64,000 nt of DNA from Leptodontidium sp. MPI-SDFR-AT-0119 (lineage: Eukaryota > Ascomycota > Leotiomycetes > Helotiales > Leptodontidiaceae), in contig JAHLEZ010000006.1 of the NCBI GenBank assembly GCA_020726505.1, forward strand, positions 1,860,001 through 1,924,000. Direction: 5' to 3'. The position numbers were made by a program, and so were the translations under genes. Within the stretch, counting starts at the first letter, position 1. The number at the start of each line of letters is the position of its first letter. Below are positions 39,225 through 49,941 of this stretch, in pieces. Under the pieces are notes generated by a model. The model saw only the letters and a list, made by a program, of their open reading frames with translations, made no database searches and was not told the origin of the DNA.

Positions 39225-41369
39225 ATGTCTGAAAATGTGCATTCATCTCTGGGTCTCAACTCACGATGGAAGCAATTCAGACATCCAAGTGGAAGAAGGA
39301 TCCACATCGCTGCAACACCGGAGGAACACGAAAAGCTCAAACTCGAGTTAACCAAGTCTGAGCCCGATCTTGAATTTGATCTTTGCATTCGTGGCTCCCC
39401 AGAACACGTATGTAGCCCACACTTCCAAGATTAGCGTCACTAAACGGAGTACCAGGTCCAAGTTATTCGGGAGCTAAAGGCCCACCACGAGAGTCGACGA
39501 GCCAGCATAAGAGAAAACCACACAGAAATCTACAATGATTTCGAGCACATCGAATCCGAGCTATCTGCCATCGCTGCAGAGCTCGATATGCTTACCGACC
39601 ATCATGTTACTCTAGACGCAAACTTTTCCAAGTTCGGATACAGTGCCCACCTGCGGACCTTGGATTCTGAAGATCAACCTGCTTCGAGTTCTGGGGCATC
39701 GTCTTTCAGTGAGCTCTCAGAAGCATCCAAACAGCCGGGCATGAATGTCAAGTTTTGGAAGCGACCTGTTGTACGCCAATACTTTCACAAGGGTCTCTTA
39801 TGGCGCTCCAAAGCCAGTGGACAGGTTGCTTCCTTTGAACTATTCATCGATCTGCTATACGTGGGAGTCATCGAGGCGATTGGACATACGGCCAGTGAAC
39901 ATGCGACAAGCTCTGCCTTGCTGCACTACCTCATCACTTATGCAATGAGCGCCAAGATGTGGGCGGACATCACGAACATGACGAACTGGTTCGAGACGGG
40001 AGACATCATGCAACGCCTCTCAATTTTGTTTTTCCTATTGTGCCTACTCGGCTTCACAGTGAATATCGCCAACGCTTTCGACACTTCATACACAGCGATG
40101 GTGGCATTCTACCTAGGCGAGAGACTGCTTCAGGGTGTTTACTTCGCTTGGGTTGCTATTTGGGTGCCGACCGTCAGAGGCCCCATGATCTGCCAGAGCA
40201 TTTCGGTTTTCGTCATCGCAGCTGTATGGATTGGCTCAATTCACGTAGAATATCCAGCAAGACTCGGCTTGATGATTCCAGCAGTGTTGTTCGATCTATT
40301 CGGTAGTATGGGTATCGCACTCGTCATGCGCACATTCCAGCAATACAACGTCTCCGAGGCCAAAACCCGGTTTGCACAATTCATGAAACGACTTTCCACG
40401 CACTTCGAATTCTACCCCGCCTTCAACATCGAGCATAGAGTGGAGCGAAACAATACATTCATAGCTTTGGTCTTCGGATATTCTGTCCTCGCGATCCTCT
40501 ACCAGAATCGCTTCTCGGTCTTTGCATCGAATGCAATATTCGGCAAAGCGTGTTTGTCTCTCATCCAAGCTTTTTGCTTCAACTGGATGTATTTCGAAAT
40601 CGACCTCCTGAATATGAACGTTCACGCTATTCGAAGACACTACGTCTCTGCGTGGATATGGATTTTCGGTCACCTGCCCTTCATCATGGGATATACACTG
40701 TCAGCCACTGCAATGTCAAAGATTGTGCTGGCGCACGATGTCTCGCACGCTGATGAGGGATCGCTGGAGAAGCCATATAACGAGGAATCGGTGGAGTATG
40801 TTGAGACAGGCCTCCGATGGTTTTACTGTGGTGGGCTATGCGTCGCATTAATATTTTCCTGCATCATCTCGCTCTCCCATATTTATACTGTTAAAGCAGA
40901 TGCTCGTTTGACTCGAGAAGCTCGACTGGGTTTTCGTTCTGGGGCAGCCATCTGTATCCTCATGCTTCCATTAGTGTCAAAAGAACGACTTCAGTCCCTT
41001 GCTTTGGTTGGGATCACATGTTCTATTATTATCGCGTGCCTGATCGTTGATCTCTACGGGCTGTCAAATAAAGACAAAGAGTAAGTTTGGCCATATACTT
41101 ATTCTACTGAAATTTACAAGTGACGTGTGCTAACTTTTCAATCTCTTAGCTTCTGGGTTGGAGGTTTTTCCCAAAAGGAGAAGCAAAACACAAAGTACAA
41201 GGCTCACTGCAAGCTTGACGAGGAACACAAGATCCAAATCACGGAGAATCTGGAGAAAGGACATAAGACGAGAATCAAAGACATACTCAGAAAATCCTCG
41301 GGAAAATCCTCGAGCAGGGTCTTCCATTGGACTGATCACCACAACGCCGACACGCATCTTGCAGCCTAG
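39225..41369 (+). CDS. LtrA-family (low temperature requirement A) membrane protein
   Basis: Three exons (39225-39407, 39456-41080 and 41150-41369) with introns of 48 and 69 bp give 675 residues. The N-terminal 170 residues are soluble and charged, with a helical stretch that could be a coiled coil (IYNDFEHIESELSAIAAELD). The LtrA membrane domain begins at RQYFHKGLLWRSKASGQVAS and FELFIDLLYVGVIEAIG, the typical LtrA opening, and continues through about ten helices. The C-terminal tail after exon 2 is highly charged (KEKQNTKYKAHCKLDEEHK). LtrA was first described in bacteria for growth at low temperature. Fungal members are widespread, and their transport role is untested. The gene is intact, and the third exon is needed to close the frame after the GTAAGT at 41,081. 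Confidence 0.9.
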
Positions 41370-43147
41370 AGAGGAGAGTTTCATCTCGTGTCGGGAGATG
41401 TCGGACCCAAGACTCAAAATGTTAGATTACCAGCGATGAGAATGGATGTGTCTTTTCTTGGGAGGAATGTGAGCCGCGTGTCTCGTCTTGGCTGTGTTAG
41501 CGGAGAAACAATCGACTCGAACATCACCAATACAGTTGCAGCATGTTTTTCACTTGGCACGGAAATTTTTCTTCACATGTGAGCCCAATTCTTGGAAACG
41601 ATCCACGAGGGATTTTAATGATTGGATCTACTGCATGCTTTAGAACTTTGTCCATCGCCTGCCCTGACTAGAAGTTTCCACCCTCGTGCAGTGCCAATTG
41701 CACAAAAGTTCTGTTACCCTGCGCAGATCTTCTTTAGTGCACCGTAGGGCAAATGTGGATATTCATGCATTGGATGCGTTGGGATGAGAAATTTAGCTGT
41801 TTTGCAGATACTGAGATACGGCGCACAGAACCCGTGGAAAGTAAACATTGTTTGTTTGACTGGGTATGTCTGGCACTAGGCCTGACGTTTCAAAGGGTAA
41901 AAATGATAGATCTTGAAAGTAAATATAGAACCAGACGGCCATTGTGTGATGTTCTTCTTATAATTCTCCAGCATGCACGTCTGCGAACGCTGAGGAGCTC
42001 GCAAGCCACCAAGCGCTACCATGGATGTGGAGATAGGTCGCATCTGCATTCGCCTCCCCTATTTTGGTATCCCGCGCTCGGCTGCGTAGTTCGAGGTCCA
42101 AAACGAAACTTCTAGTGCACTGACTCCCAAGAGCTCTTCACCCGACTTCTTATCCCACTTCTGACAGTCCCCTGGAGATCTATTCGTCAAAACTTTCTCT
42201 ATTGAGTTCGAGATCATCTTCGTCCCGACTCGTTGAAACCTGACAGGCTTCAATCACTACTCCTAGTCTCCCCGGGTCTATTCCTCATTCCCCCGCGTCA
42301 GATACTCTTGCGAAAAACAACCGCTGTCTCCCCTCATTCTTCCATTCATTCTTGCGGGAATACACGGGGAAAGAGGGGAATCCTAACAGTGTCGTATCTC
42401 ACATTTTCATTGCATGCAGCACCTGAGTCAGCCCATATCACCGGCCTATGGGTGGTAAGCAACTGTTTATTGTGGCTTGAAGACCACCTTCTTCGTTGCC
42501 ATGATTGAAACAATCGGACGGTGAATGAAGCACATTGGTCGTTTTGTGTCTCACACAATCCACCTTGTGTCCTATTTGCAGGTCACGCACCGACACACAA
42601 GAGAATTGCACCGCGGCTTTCTCTCCGTCTGCAGCCGTTACATGCATGCTTGGCGATGTTGTTGCTGATAGAGAGCCGGGACCGATTACAGAATGCAGTA
42701 AGTCATAGCCGTGCCCGACAATTCTCCGTTTGGGGACCCCAGGATGTTGAAGAAAAACGACCCCAGATCACAGCCAGATCATCACATAAAAACCAAAGGA
42801 TCGTTGCAAGTAAGTCCCAAGTAGGAAGGTGGCAAAGTGTTGATATGCAGCCAAGCGTATCCCCACACCGGTATTCCAACAGGTGGCTGGCTTCGGTGGA
42901 CGCGCCGCCCTATCAAAGTCTGCGGGGTCAACTTGGCAGTAACAGAAGCTTCAAACAAGTCGCACACAATCTCTTGTGCCCAAGCCATATGAACTGACTG
43001 CGACGTCTATCTCACGTCGCCATCCTCTTCATGGCGTTCTTGGCTTATCTTGGGCACTTGGCCAATCGAGTCATTGATGTCAATGGCCGTGGACGAAGCA
43101 AGTGATTCGGTGGACAAGCCGGCTGGCTACCGCTGGATAAATTGCAA
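41370..43147. other. Intergenic, nothing identified
   Basis: Open frames such as 42,521-42,997 have no domain features. Two CreA-like words (CCCCAC at 42,861 and GCGGGG at 42,922) lie about 400-470 bp before the JEN start and could mediate glucose repression. Confidence 0.45.
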
Positions 43148-43153
43148 TATAAA
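43148..43153 (+). promoter_or_regulatory. TATA box of the JEN-type transporter gene
   Basis: TATAAA (within AATATAAAAG) lies 182 bp upstream of the ATG at 43,330. This is a normal distance in filamentous fungi for a strongly regulated gene. Confidence 0.5.
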
Positions 43154-43329
43154 AGCTTGAGTCCACCCTCAAGACATTGGTTTGCGTGGCATTCTTGTGT
43201 GGCTTATTAAATTTGCTTGATTCTCTTGTCCTACATTGGCAGCCTGGCGCTCAAGAACTACTGCAAAAAACCATCTGTGTTCAGATTTCGAGAACACTTC
43301 AACTCAAAAGCTTCGATCCGTTCGCAGTC

Positions 43330-45089
43330 ATGCGCTTCTTTCCCGCTCCTACAGGCAGTGAGCCTGCAGACCCTGTCGCTAAGGGAATCATTCCCACGGC
43401 AAGACAATCCTTGTCGGACTTGCTCAAATGGAAGCAAAGAACTGTCGTCGTGAACGACTTCGGGGAATCGCATTGCGAATGGCAAGATCCTGAGCCTTTG
43501 ACCAACCCCATTTCCCTCTTCAGACAGTTGAAAGCCAGAGATGTGAGCAAAAGCTATACTATTCTTCTCCATTGTACTATGAGACTAACAATACCAGTGG
43601 CTGTTCTTCATTTGCGGTTTCCTCGCTTGGACAGCTGACGCTTTCGACTTCCATGCCCTCTCGATCCAAACAGTCAAACTAGCAGCTTATTACAAGCAAT
43701 CCAACACTAACATCACTACTGCCATCACGCTCACACTCCTTCTCCGATCCGTGGGTGCTGCATTCTTCGGTCTTGCAGGAGATAGGTTCGGCCGGAAATA
43801 CCCCATGGTGCTGAACATGATCATTCTCGGACTGCTTCAGGTGGCCACCATCTACTGCAAGACTTTCAAAGAGTTCTTGGCTGTGAGAAGCTTGTTTGGT
43901 CTGTTCATGGGCGGTGTCTACGGTAATGCCATCGCAATGGCACTTGAACATTGTCCTGTCAACGCCAGAGGATTGATGTCTGGAATCCTGCAGCAAGGTT
44001 ACGCTTTTGGCTACGTTTTGGCAGCATGCGCAAATCTGGGCGTCGGTGGCTCTACTGAGTCTTGGAAGGTCAGCCATAACCCTATTATTGTCCATGGGTC
44101 GGAAGCTAATTATTGCAGACTGTGTTCTGGATCGCTGCTGGTTTCTCCATTGCCGTTGGACTCGCTCGCTTGTGCTTCCCTGAAAGTCAACAATTTCTTG
44201 AGGCCAAGAAGAACGGCCACAAGGACGTCTCCGCTGGTGCATTCTGGAAGGAAACAAAGCTCATGCTTGGCCAAGAGTGGAAGATGTGCATTTACTGTGT
44301 CATTCTTATGACTTGGTTCAATTTCTACAGTCACACTTCTCAAGATTCCTACACAACTTTCATGCGCCAAGCGAAGGGACTGAACAACGCAGCTGCTAGC
44401 AGAGCATCCATTTGGTACGTGTTGATTATTTTCCTCTCTTTATCTTGATCCTCAGGATCGATAATCTTGTCTTGACTCTTGATCTTGCCAAAATTGAAAT
44501 ATATGCTAATATTATGCTCAGGATGAAAGTTGGTGCCTGTGTCGGTGGATGTATCATCGGTTACCTGTCCCAATTCGTCGGCCGTCGCCGTGCCATGATC
44601 GCTTCTGCCATCATGTCTGGATGCATGATCCCATCTTGGATCTTGCCATCTGGCGAACACGCACTCTCAGCAACTGGATTCCTCATCCAATTTTTCGTCC
44701 AGGGTGCTTGGGGTGTGATTCCAATCCACTTGAACGAGCTTTCACCCCCGGCTTTCAGATCTTCTTTCCCAGGTCTCACCTATCAACTCGGCAACATGAT
44801 CTCGTCTCCTTCAGCTCAAATTGTCAACGCCTTGGCTGAAAGCAACTTCGTGAAGGATGAGGGAGGTCCTCACGTCAAGGCTTACGGTCCAGTCATGGGC
44901 ATTGCCACTGCCATCATCGCTATTGGTATCGCATGCACGGTTGCCGTCGGTCCCGAGCGTCGTGGTCGCAAGTTTGAGGCCGAGCCTATTGCTGGTGCCA
45001 ATGTGGCTCTCCCAGCCAAGGATGTTGAGTATGGAGAAGAGGAGAAGAAGGTGGACATCGAGAATGTCGAGGCCAAGGAGCAGCAGTAG
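43330..45089 (+). CDS. JEN-type monocarboxylate (lactate/pyruvate) proton symporter, MFS
   Basis: Four exons (43330-43542, 43598-44068, 44119-44414 and 44522-45089) with introns of 55, 50 and 107 bp encode 515 residues. Twelve helices are expected. The MFS signatures are AGDRFGRKYP after helix 2 and FVGRRRAM in the second half. The JEN signature N-x-x-S/T-H-x-S/T-Q-D-x-x-x-T is complete as NFYSHTSQDSYTT at residues 296-308. In the yeast family this motif lines the substrate path for lactate, pyruvate and acetate. It sits in the plasma membrane and is normally induced by non-fermentable carbon and repressed by glucose. The C-terminal tail is acidic and Lys-rich (EYGEEEKKVDIENVEAKEQQ), as expected for regulation by ubiquitin-driven endocytosis. 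The gene is intact. Confidence 0.95.
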
Positions 45090-45493
45090 ATATATACCCC
45101 GGGGCTGTGATTTTGTGGAGAACGGAACACACAATTTGCTAGTCATAATTTGTAGGAGGAACTGGGAGCTTGTCTTCTCTTTGAAATACAAATTGCTTGA
45201 TAGAGACATATCTTGCCAGGACATCTTTGACTTGTCTTTTACCTAGCCAGAATCAAGCATGATGGCCTCAACTTTTCTAAGAAGCGCTGCCTCTCGCCTG
45301 AGATTTGAAGTCCGAGGCACAGAGGATGTGCATTTTTTAGGAGCTGAATGTTCAGGCCATTCCTCCGTCACTGAATCTCATGTTATTACATAATAACTCT
45401 CACTGTAAGTCCCACGCCCACGAAATTCCACCAAACAGAAGGCAGGAGAACATGTGTCGCTGTAAAGGGTCTCCAAAAGAGACTTTAGAACAT
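45090..45493. other. Short intergenic region between convergent genes
   Basis: This is the 3' flanks of the JEN gene and the uncharacterised minus-strand gene. No gene is seen. Confidence 0.6.
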
Positions 45494-46254
45494 TCATTTG
45501 GACCAAGTGAGCTCTTGGGGTCCGTCTATATCTTCACCAACCCCATCTTGCACAACTATACACGTACAATACGGTTCATCTTGGTGGCGTAGCTGTAGTG
45601 CTATATCGTACCCATCTCCCGAGACCTCCTTTAGCCACCGATCAAACGGTAATGACTCCCTCCCCAAATAAGCAGCATGGTTCGTTATCCCTGAAGGCAT
45701 GTGTTGCAGGCAACTCGAAATTCTCGCATTGTCGTGAGGTGGGTTCAGAAAACTGGGGTGTGATATGTCGAACGAATCGGTCCAATTGGATACAGCGAGT
45801 AGTAGATCGCTTTGCACGAATCTGGAAGAGAGGTCTGCATCAGCGTCTAAGTTTTGGGATGTGACTGATATTGAACTGCCGTTCGGAATGGAAAGATTGA
45901 GATCCAGCGATGATATTTGATCAGAAAAACACAACGGGTGGTTCGACACAGACGGGGACTCTCGCTGGTCCTGACGTGAAGCGGTTCGGACGTCAGACGA
46001 GTGTCTTCGTTGCTTTGATTGTTTCGAAGCGTGGGAGGAACAATGAGCTGATTCTTCTTGAGTACCTTCGGAGTCAACTTCAACTACGGACGAAAATTAT
46101 CAGTCGTTGTTTGGATTCCCACCGTGGGTTGAGCGGAAACCAAGAGGATCTTGACTTAGTACTTACTCGGTACCTTTTCCAGAGACCGAGTCACTCTATC
46201 AGCGTACGACACATTGGGATCGCTTGGCTTTTGATCCTCCTTGGCTGTAGGCAT
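45494..46254 (-). CDS. Uncharacterised Ser/Asp-rich protein
   Basis: Two exons (46167-46254 and 45494-46083) with an 83-bp intron (GTAAGT...CGTAG) give 225 residues. The start MPTAKEDQKPSDPNVSYADR is followed by a charged Ser/Arg stretch (HASKQSKQRRHSSDVR) and a Ser/Asn/Leu-rich middle. The C-terminal third is more ordered (LPFDRWLKEVSGDGYDIALQ) and ends in an acidic tail. No zinc cluster, signal peptide or membrane helix is visible, so I do not assign a function. The spliced frame is continuous and uses a perfect donor, which argues for a real gene. The basic patch followed by acidic segments would fit a nuclear protein, but this is a guess. Confidence 0.55.
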
Positions 46255-47298
46255 GGTTCTGATTGACTTGTGGTCGAGATGCCAGTGAGTAGAGTCAATT
46301 GATGGCGAAGGGCCCTTCTTGGAGGAATTGCTAGAGGCTGTCGCAAGTTATACGCGCTGGGAGGGGAAATGAGGATATCGCTGGCAGCACAACATGGGTT
46401 TTGTTTCATCCCAAGAAAGCATTTTGCAACCAATTGTCCTCAGTTCTGACTGAGGAGGCGGCATTGTCCTTCCGAATCGGATTCCCTGGCGTTTCTCGGT
46501 ATTTTGAATGTTAATGAGGTACAGCATGATTGTGCGACAGTGGAGACGGAGTGAAAGCCAGAGTCATGTAGTGCCTGGCTGCTTATGTGAATCCTTCTCG
46601 CTCGTTAGATCCTAGTCCAAGTAACCAGTGATATCCTCCCGCACAGCTTACGAAGGTTTATTTGCACACTCTTGTGTTGAGGCTTCCAAAGATCTTTGAA
46701 TTGATCAGTATACATGTGTCTGCGAAAAGAGCCATGGGGATAATATTCAGCGGTCACCGCTCCCACCTCCCCGGGCTTCAAGTTTGATGGGTTAGTCTAG
46801 CAAAGTCAACGCATCTCATGGCAAGAACTTCTCCGTGTGAGCTGCAGCCGCCCACAAATTCATGTTCGACTGCATTCATTTCGGACGTACAGTGCGGGGA
46901 CGGTTCGCTTCCCATGGAAGGAGTTGGTTGTGACACATGGTTGGAATTCAGACGGTCACCATGTCTCAGACTGCATGTATTTGCTCAACCCCAACGTACA
47001 GACACCATCCCTGATTTTCATCCAATTCAAAATATTCATGCTCTTCGTAGTTAATGTAAGCTCGACTCGCCAATATTGGAGCAAAGATTTGTGACGGTGA
47101 GCCACCAAAGGGCTGGACATGCGGAGCGGGAAGACACCTGCAATCTAATCAGACAACCAGCTCTCAATTCGCTGCTGAAGGTTTCCGGTTGCCAGTTCTT
47201 TGTAGCAACGGAAGTTTCCTCACTTTTACGTAAAATACAGTAGCACTAGCAATTCTCTTTTTCGGTCATCTCTGACCAAACTCTGTCTCATCTCTCTC
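46255..47298. other. Intergenic, nothing identified
   Basis: This is the promoter of the uncharacterised gene and the 3' flank of the hydratase gene. No consistent coding signal is seen on either strand. Confidence 0.5.
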
Positions 47299-48413
47299 TC
47301 ACAACTTTGACTGTGATTTCCCAGCCTTTGGCCGACTTCCCGTGTCGACTTCAGTCCACCACGGAAAATTGGGAGGGGCATGTTCCTCCAGCGTTGCCTT
47401 GAAATTTGGTTTCCTCTTCTCGAAGAAAGCTCCCACGCCCTCCTTTTGGTCTCTGCCCCATCAAGATCAGCATCCGAGTCTTCCATTCACAATTCTCAGA
47501 GTCAAAAAGATATGAGTTAACTCACGGATTGCTGAACATATGATAAAGCACAGCACTGTCAACCAAGTGCGTTTCCTCCGCACTCGGGGGATTCCTCCAC
47601 ATCAGCTCTCTGTTTAAATACCCGGCCAGCGGGCTCGTATTCTCCGCGATATCAGTAGCAAGTTCGAGGGCTCTTGGAAGAACTTGCTCTGCCTTTGGGA
47701 GGGTTTCTTGGAAGAGGTGGCCAAAATGAGGTGAATTCGGGGGATAGACTCCGCCTGTTGTGAGGAGGTACATTGCCCGAGAATGGCCGATCAGACGAGG
47801 CAGAAAGAAAGACGAATTGGACTCCATGGTGATTCCACGGCGAGCGAAAACGAAACCGTATTTTCCGCCCTCGTATGCGATTCTAATTGAAGGTAAGTTT
47901 GAGGGAAATAATGGGGGATGCTTGAACATACCTTATGGCAGCTGGGAGGGTCATGGTCATACCCAAACCAACAGCTGAGCCTTGCATTGCCACGATCGTA
48001 GCCTTACGGCAACGATAAATGGCGAGTGCCAATCTCCCACCACTGTTCCATTCGTTCAATGACCGATTTTTAAATCATTACAAAGAGACTTACCTGTCCC
48101 TGTGATCCATAACCCTCTCTTCTCCTCCTCCAAATCCGATATCCAAGTCCGCCCCTGCACAAAACATCTTCCCAGCTCCAGTAAGCACGATGGCCTTCAC
48201 ACGCTCATCGACGTCAAACATGGGATAGACTTTTTCAAAGTCATTCATCATCTCGAGAGTAAAAGCGTTTCCATTATTCGGTCTATTCAATGTCACGATT
48301 ACTACAGGCGTTGCTGTTGGAGAGCCAGCTGGGTAGTGGGATAGTTTGATGGTCTTTGTTGGTACGGTTTCGTACGAGGAGGGGATATTGACTGGGCCTG
48401 GTGCAGGTATCAT
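47299..48413 (-). CDS. Peroxisomal enoyl-CoA hydratase/isomerase with SKL terminus
   Basis: Four exons (48094-48413, 47932-48042, 47526-47882 and 47299-47452) with introns of 51, 49 and 73 bp encode 313 residues. The crotonase fold is clear: VIVTLNRPNNGNAFTLEMM, the oxyanion-hole block AGKMFCAGADLD (residues about 80-91), and QGSAVGLGMTMTLPAAIRIA spanning exons 2 and 3. FGFVFARRGI-type sequence follows, and the last exon begins with QKEGVGAFFEKRKPNF, the usual end of the domain. The final residues are Gln-Ser-Lys-Leu, so the protein ends in SKL, a canonical peroxisomal targeting signal type 1. It appears only when the last 73-bp intron is removed. The protein probably works in peroxisomal fatty-acid beta-oxidation as hydratase or delta3,delta2-isomerase; the exact reaction cannot be fixed. 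Confidence 0.93.
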
Positions 48414-48859
48414 TTTGGCTGGTGTTTCTGATGTAGTGTCTCGAGTTCTTGACGTTGGTTCAAATCTACTTTCGTGATGATTTCCGTGATACTTTATGGG
48501 GCTGTCGAAATAGATGTTACCGCGACCTCGGCTGATAGTGAAGTGCTTGTTTACTAATCTCCCCGCTTACCGAGAACTTCGGGGCGGGTACCATTTTACC
48601 CCGCAATAATCGAGACATGATGGTGGTAGCCGCATGTTCTAGTAATCGAGATTATACAATCAGAGTGTGGGTAAAGCTAGAAGACATGTGAGACTGACTG
48701 TTTCAGTAATCATATAATTCTTAAGATGATTGCGGGGTGACTTGAGTATAAGAACTCTCTTCGCCCTTTTATCATCTTTCTTCTATTGCTCTCGAGATCC
48801 CATCAATATAATTCAACAGATTCAAGGCAAGCTTACAAACCTAAAAAAAAAACATCACA
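48414..48859. promoter_or_regulatory. Shared divergent promoter with FarA/FarB-like and CreA-like sites
   Basis: The 446 bp between the SKL hydratase and the metallo-beta-lactamase-fold gene hold a CCTCGG core at 48,526-48,531. This is the sequence bound by FarA/FarB in Aspergillus fatty-acid genes. There are three words matching the CreA consensus SYGGRG: CCCCGC at 48,561 and 48,599, and GCGGGG at 48,732. A TATA-like TATAAG lies near 48,748, before the plus-strand gene. Site identity is by consensus only. Confidence 0.5.
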
Positions 48860-49723
48860 ATGTCATCCCTCCGAGCAGACGTCTACACAGCACCACCAAT
48901 CCCATGGAAGAAACCTAATGGCAAAACTGGTGGCCTTTGGTCACCCATTGCCTGCACTCTAATCCATGGTTCCAAAGAAGCTATTCTCATCGACACGCCC
49001 ATCACAATTGCCCAAACCAACGATCTCATAGCCTGGATTAAAGCCACCATTCCCTCCAAGCGTCTCACCAAAATATACATCACACACGGTCACGGCGATC
49101 ACTGGTTCGGCATTCCAACGCTGCTGGAACATTTCCCTGACGCGGAACCGGTAGCCACAGCTGCTACGGTCAGATATATGGAAGGGCATATTGAACCTGG
49201 GAGTTTTAGGAAGAGCTGGGGAACTCAGTTTCCGGGGGAGATTGAGGAGAGGTTTGTGTTGGCAAAGCCGCTCCCGCAGAATAATGAGATGGAGTTGGAG
49301 GGAAATGTCTTGAAAGCCGTTGAGGTCGGACAAGCAGACACACACGATTCGACTGTCTTGTGGGTTCCATCCATCAAACTTGCCGTCTGTGGTGATGTGG
49401 TTTATGGAGATGTTCATCAGATGTTGGGGGAGTGCAACACGAAAGCCAAGCGCCAGGGCTGGATTGACAGTATTCGGAAAGTGGAGGCTTTGAAACCCGA
49501 GATTGTGGTGCCGAGCCATAAGAGAGCGAGTGAGATAGATGGGGCGTTTCATTTGAAGAATTCGAGGGAGTATATTGAGAGTTTTGAAGCATTCTTGGAG
49601 GGTGGGGCTAAGGATGCTAGGGAGTTGTCGGCGTTGATGACGGAGAAGTATCCGACGAGGTTTAACCCCGGAGCGTTGATCGTGGGTTGCATGAATGCTT
49701 TCAAAAAGGAGAGCAAGATTTGA
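48860..49723 (+). CDS. Metallo-beta-lactamase-fold hydrolase
   Basis: A single exon of 287 residues whose ATG is preceded by an A-rich leader (AAAAAAACATCACA), a good fungal context. The zinc-binding motif HGHGDHW is at residues 76-82 (His76, His78, Asp80, His81), after a strand ending in ILIDTP. Later ligands fit AVEVGQADTHDSTVLWV (a His near residue 163), AVCGDVVYGD (Asp near 176) and VVPSHKRASE (His near 217). All metal positions look present. There is no signal peptide or targeting tail. Members act as thioesterases, lactonases, glyoxalase-II-like enzymes or arylsulfatase-like hydrolases, and the substrate is not visible. Its divergent promoter with a peroxisomal hydratase suggests co-regulation and perhaps a role with acyl or small-acid substrates. 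Confidence 0.9.
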   Translation: MSSLRADVYTAPPIPWKKPNGKTGGLWSPIACTLIHGSKEAILIDTPITIAQTNDLIAWIKATIPSKRLTKIYITHGHGDHWFGIPTLLEHFPDAEPVATAATVRYMEGHIEPGSFRKSWGTQFPGEIEERFVLAKPLPQNNEMELEGNVLKAVEVGQADTHDSTVLWVPSIKLAVCGDVVYGDVHQMLGECNTKAKRQGWIDSIRKVEALKPEIVVPSHKRASEIDGAFHLKNSREYIESFEAFLEGGAKDARELSALMTEKYPTRFNPGALIVGCMNAFKKESKI

Positions 49724-49941
49724 TCATGTATCCTAGGGTCATGTGTTTCAAGATTCTATCAAGTCTTCCTCTTCCTTCTTGCTGCCATGCAACAATAAGT
49801 TGATTGTATGCTTCTCCCGAATGTGCCAAACGAACCCTTTATTCGAGCGATACATTCCCCAAATCAACACGCCTCTAGTATGCTTTGGCTATTCCCTTCC
49901 CAAGAACACCATATGCCTCCAAATTCTCCAATGCAGTAATT

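Noticed and set aside
42521..42997. 158-codon plus-strand frame
   Set aside because: No family motif, no promoter elements close by, and other frames are equally open.
43679..44257. 192-codon minus-strand frame
   Set aside because: It is antisense to JEN exon 2 and its introns.
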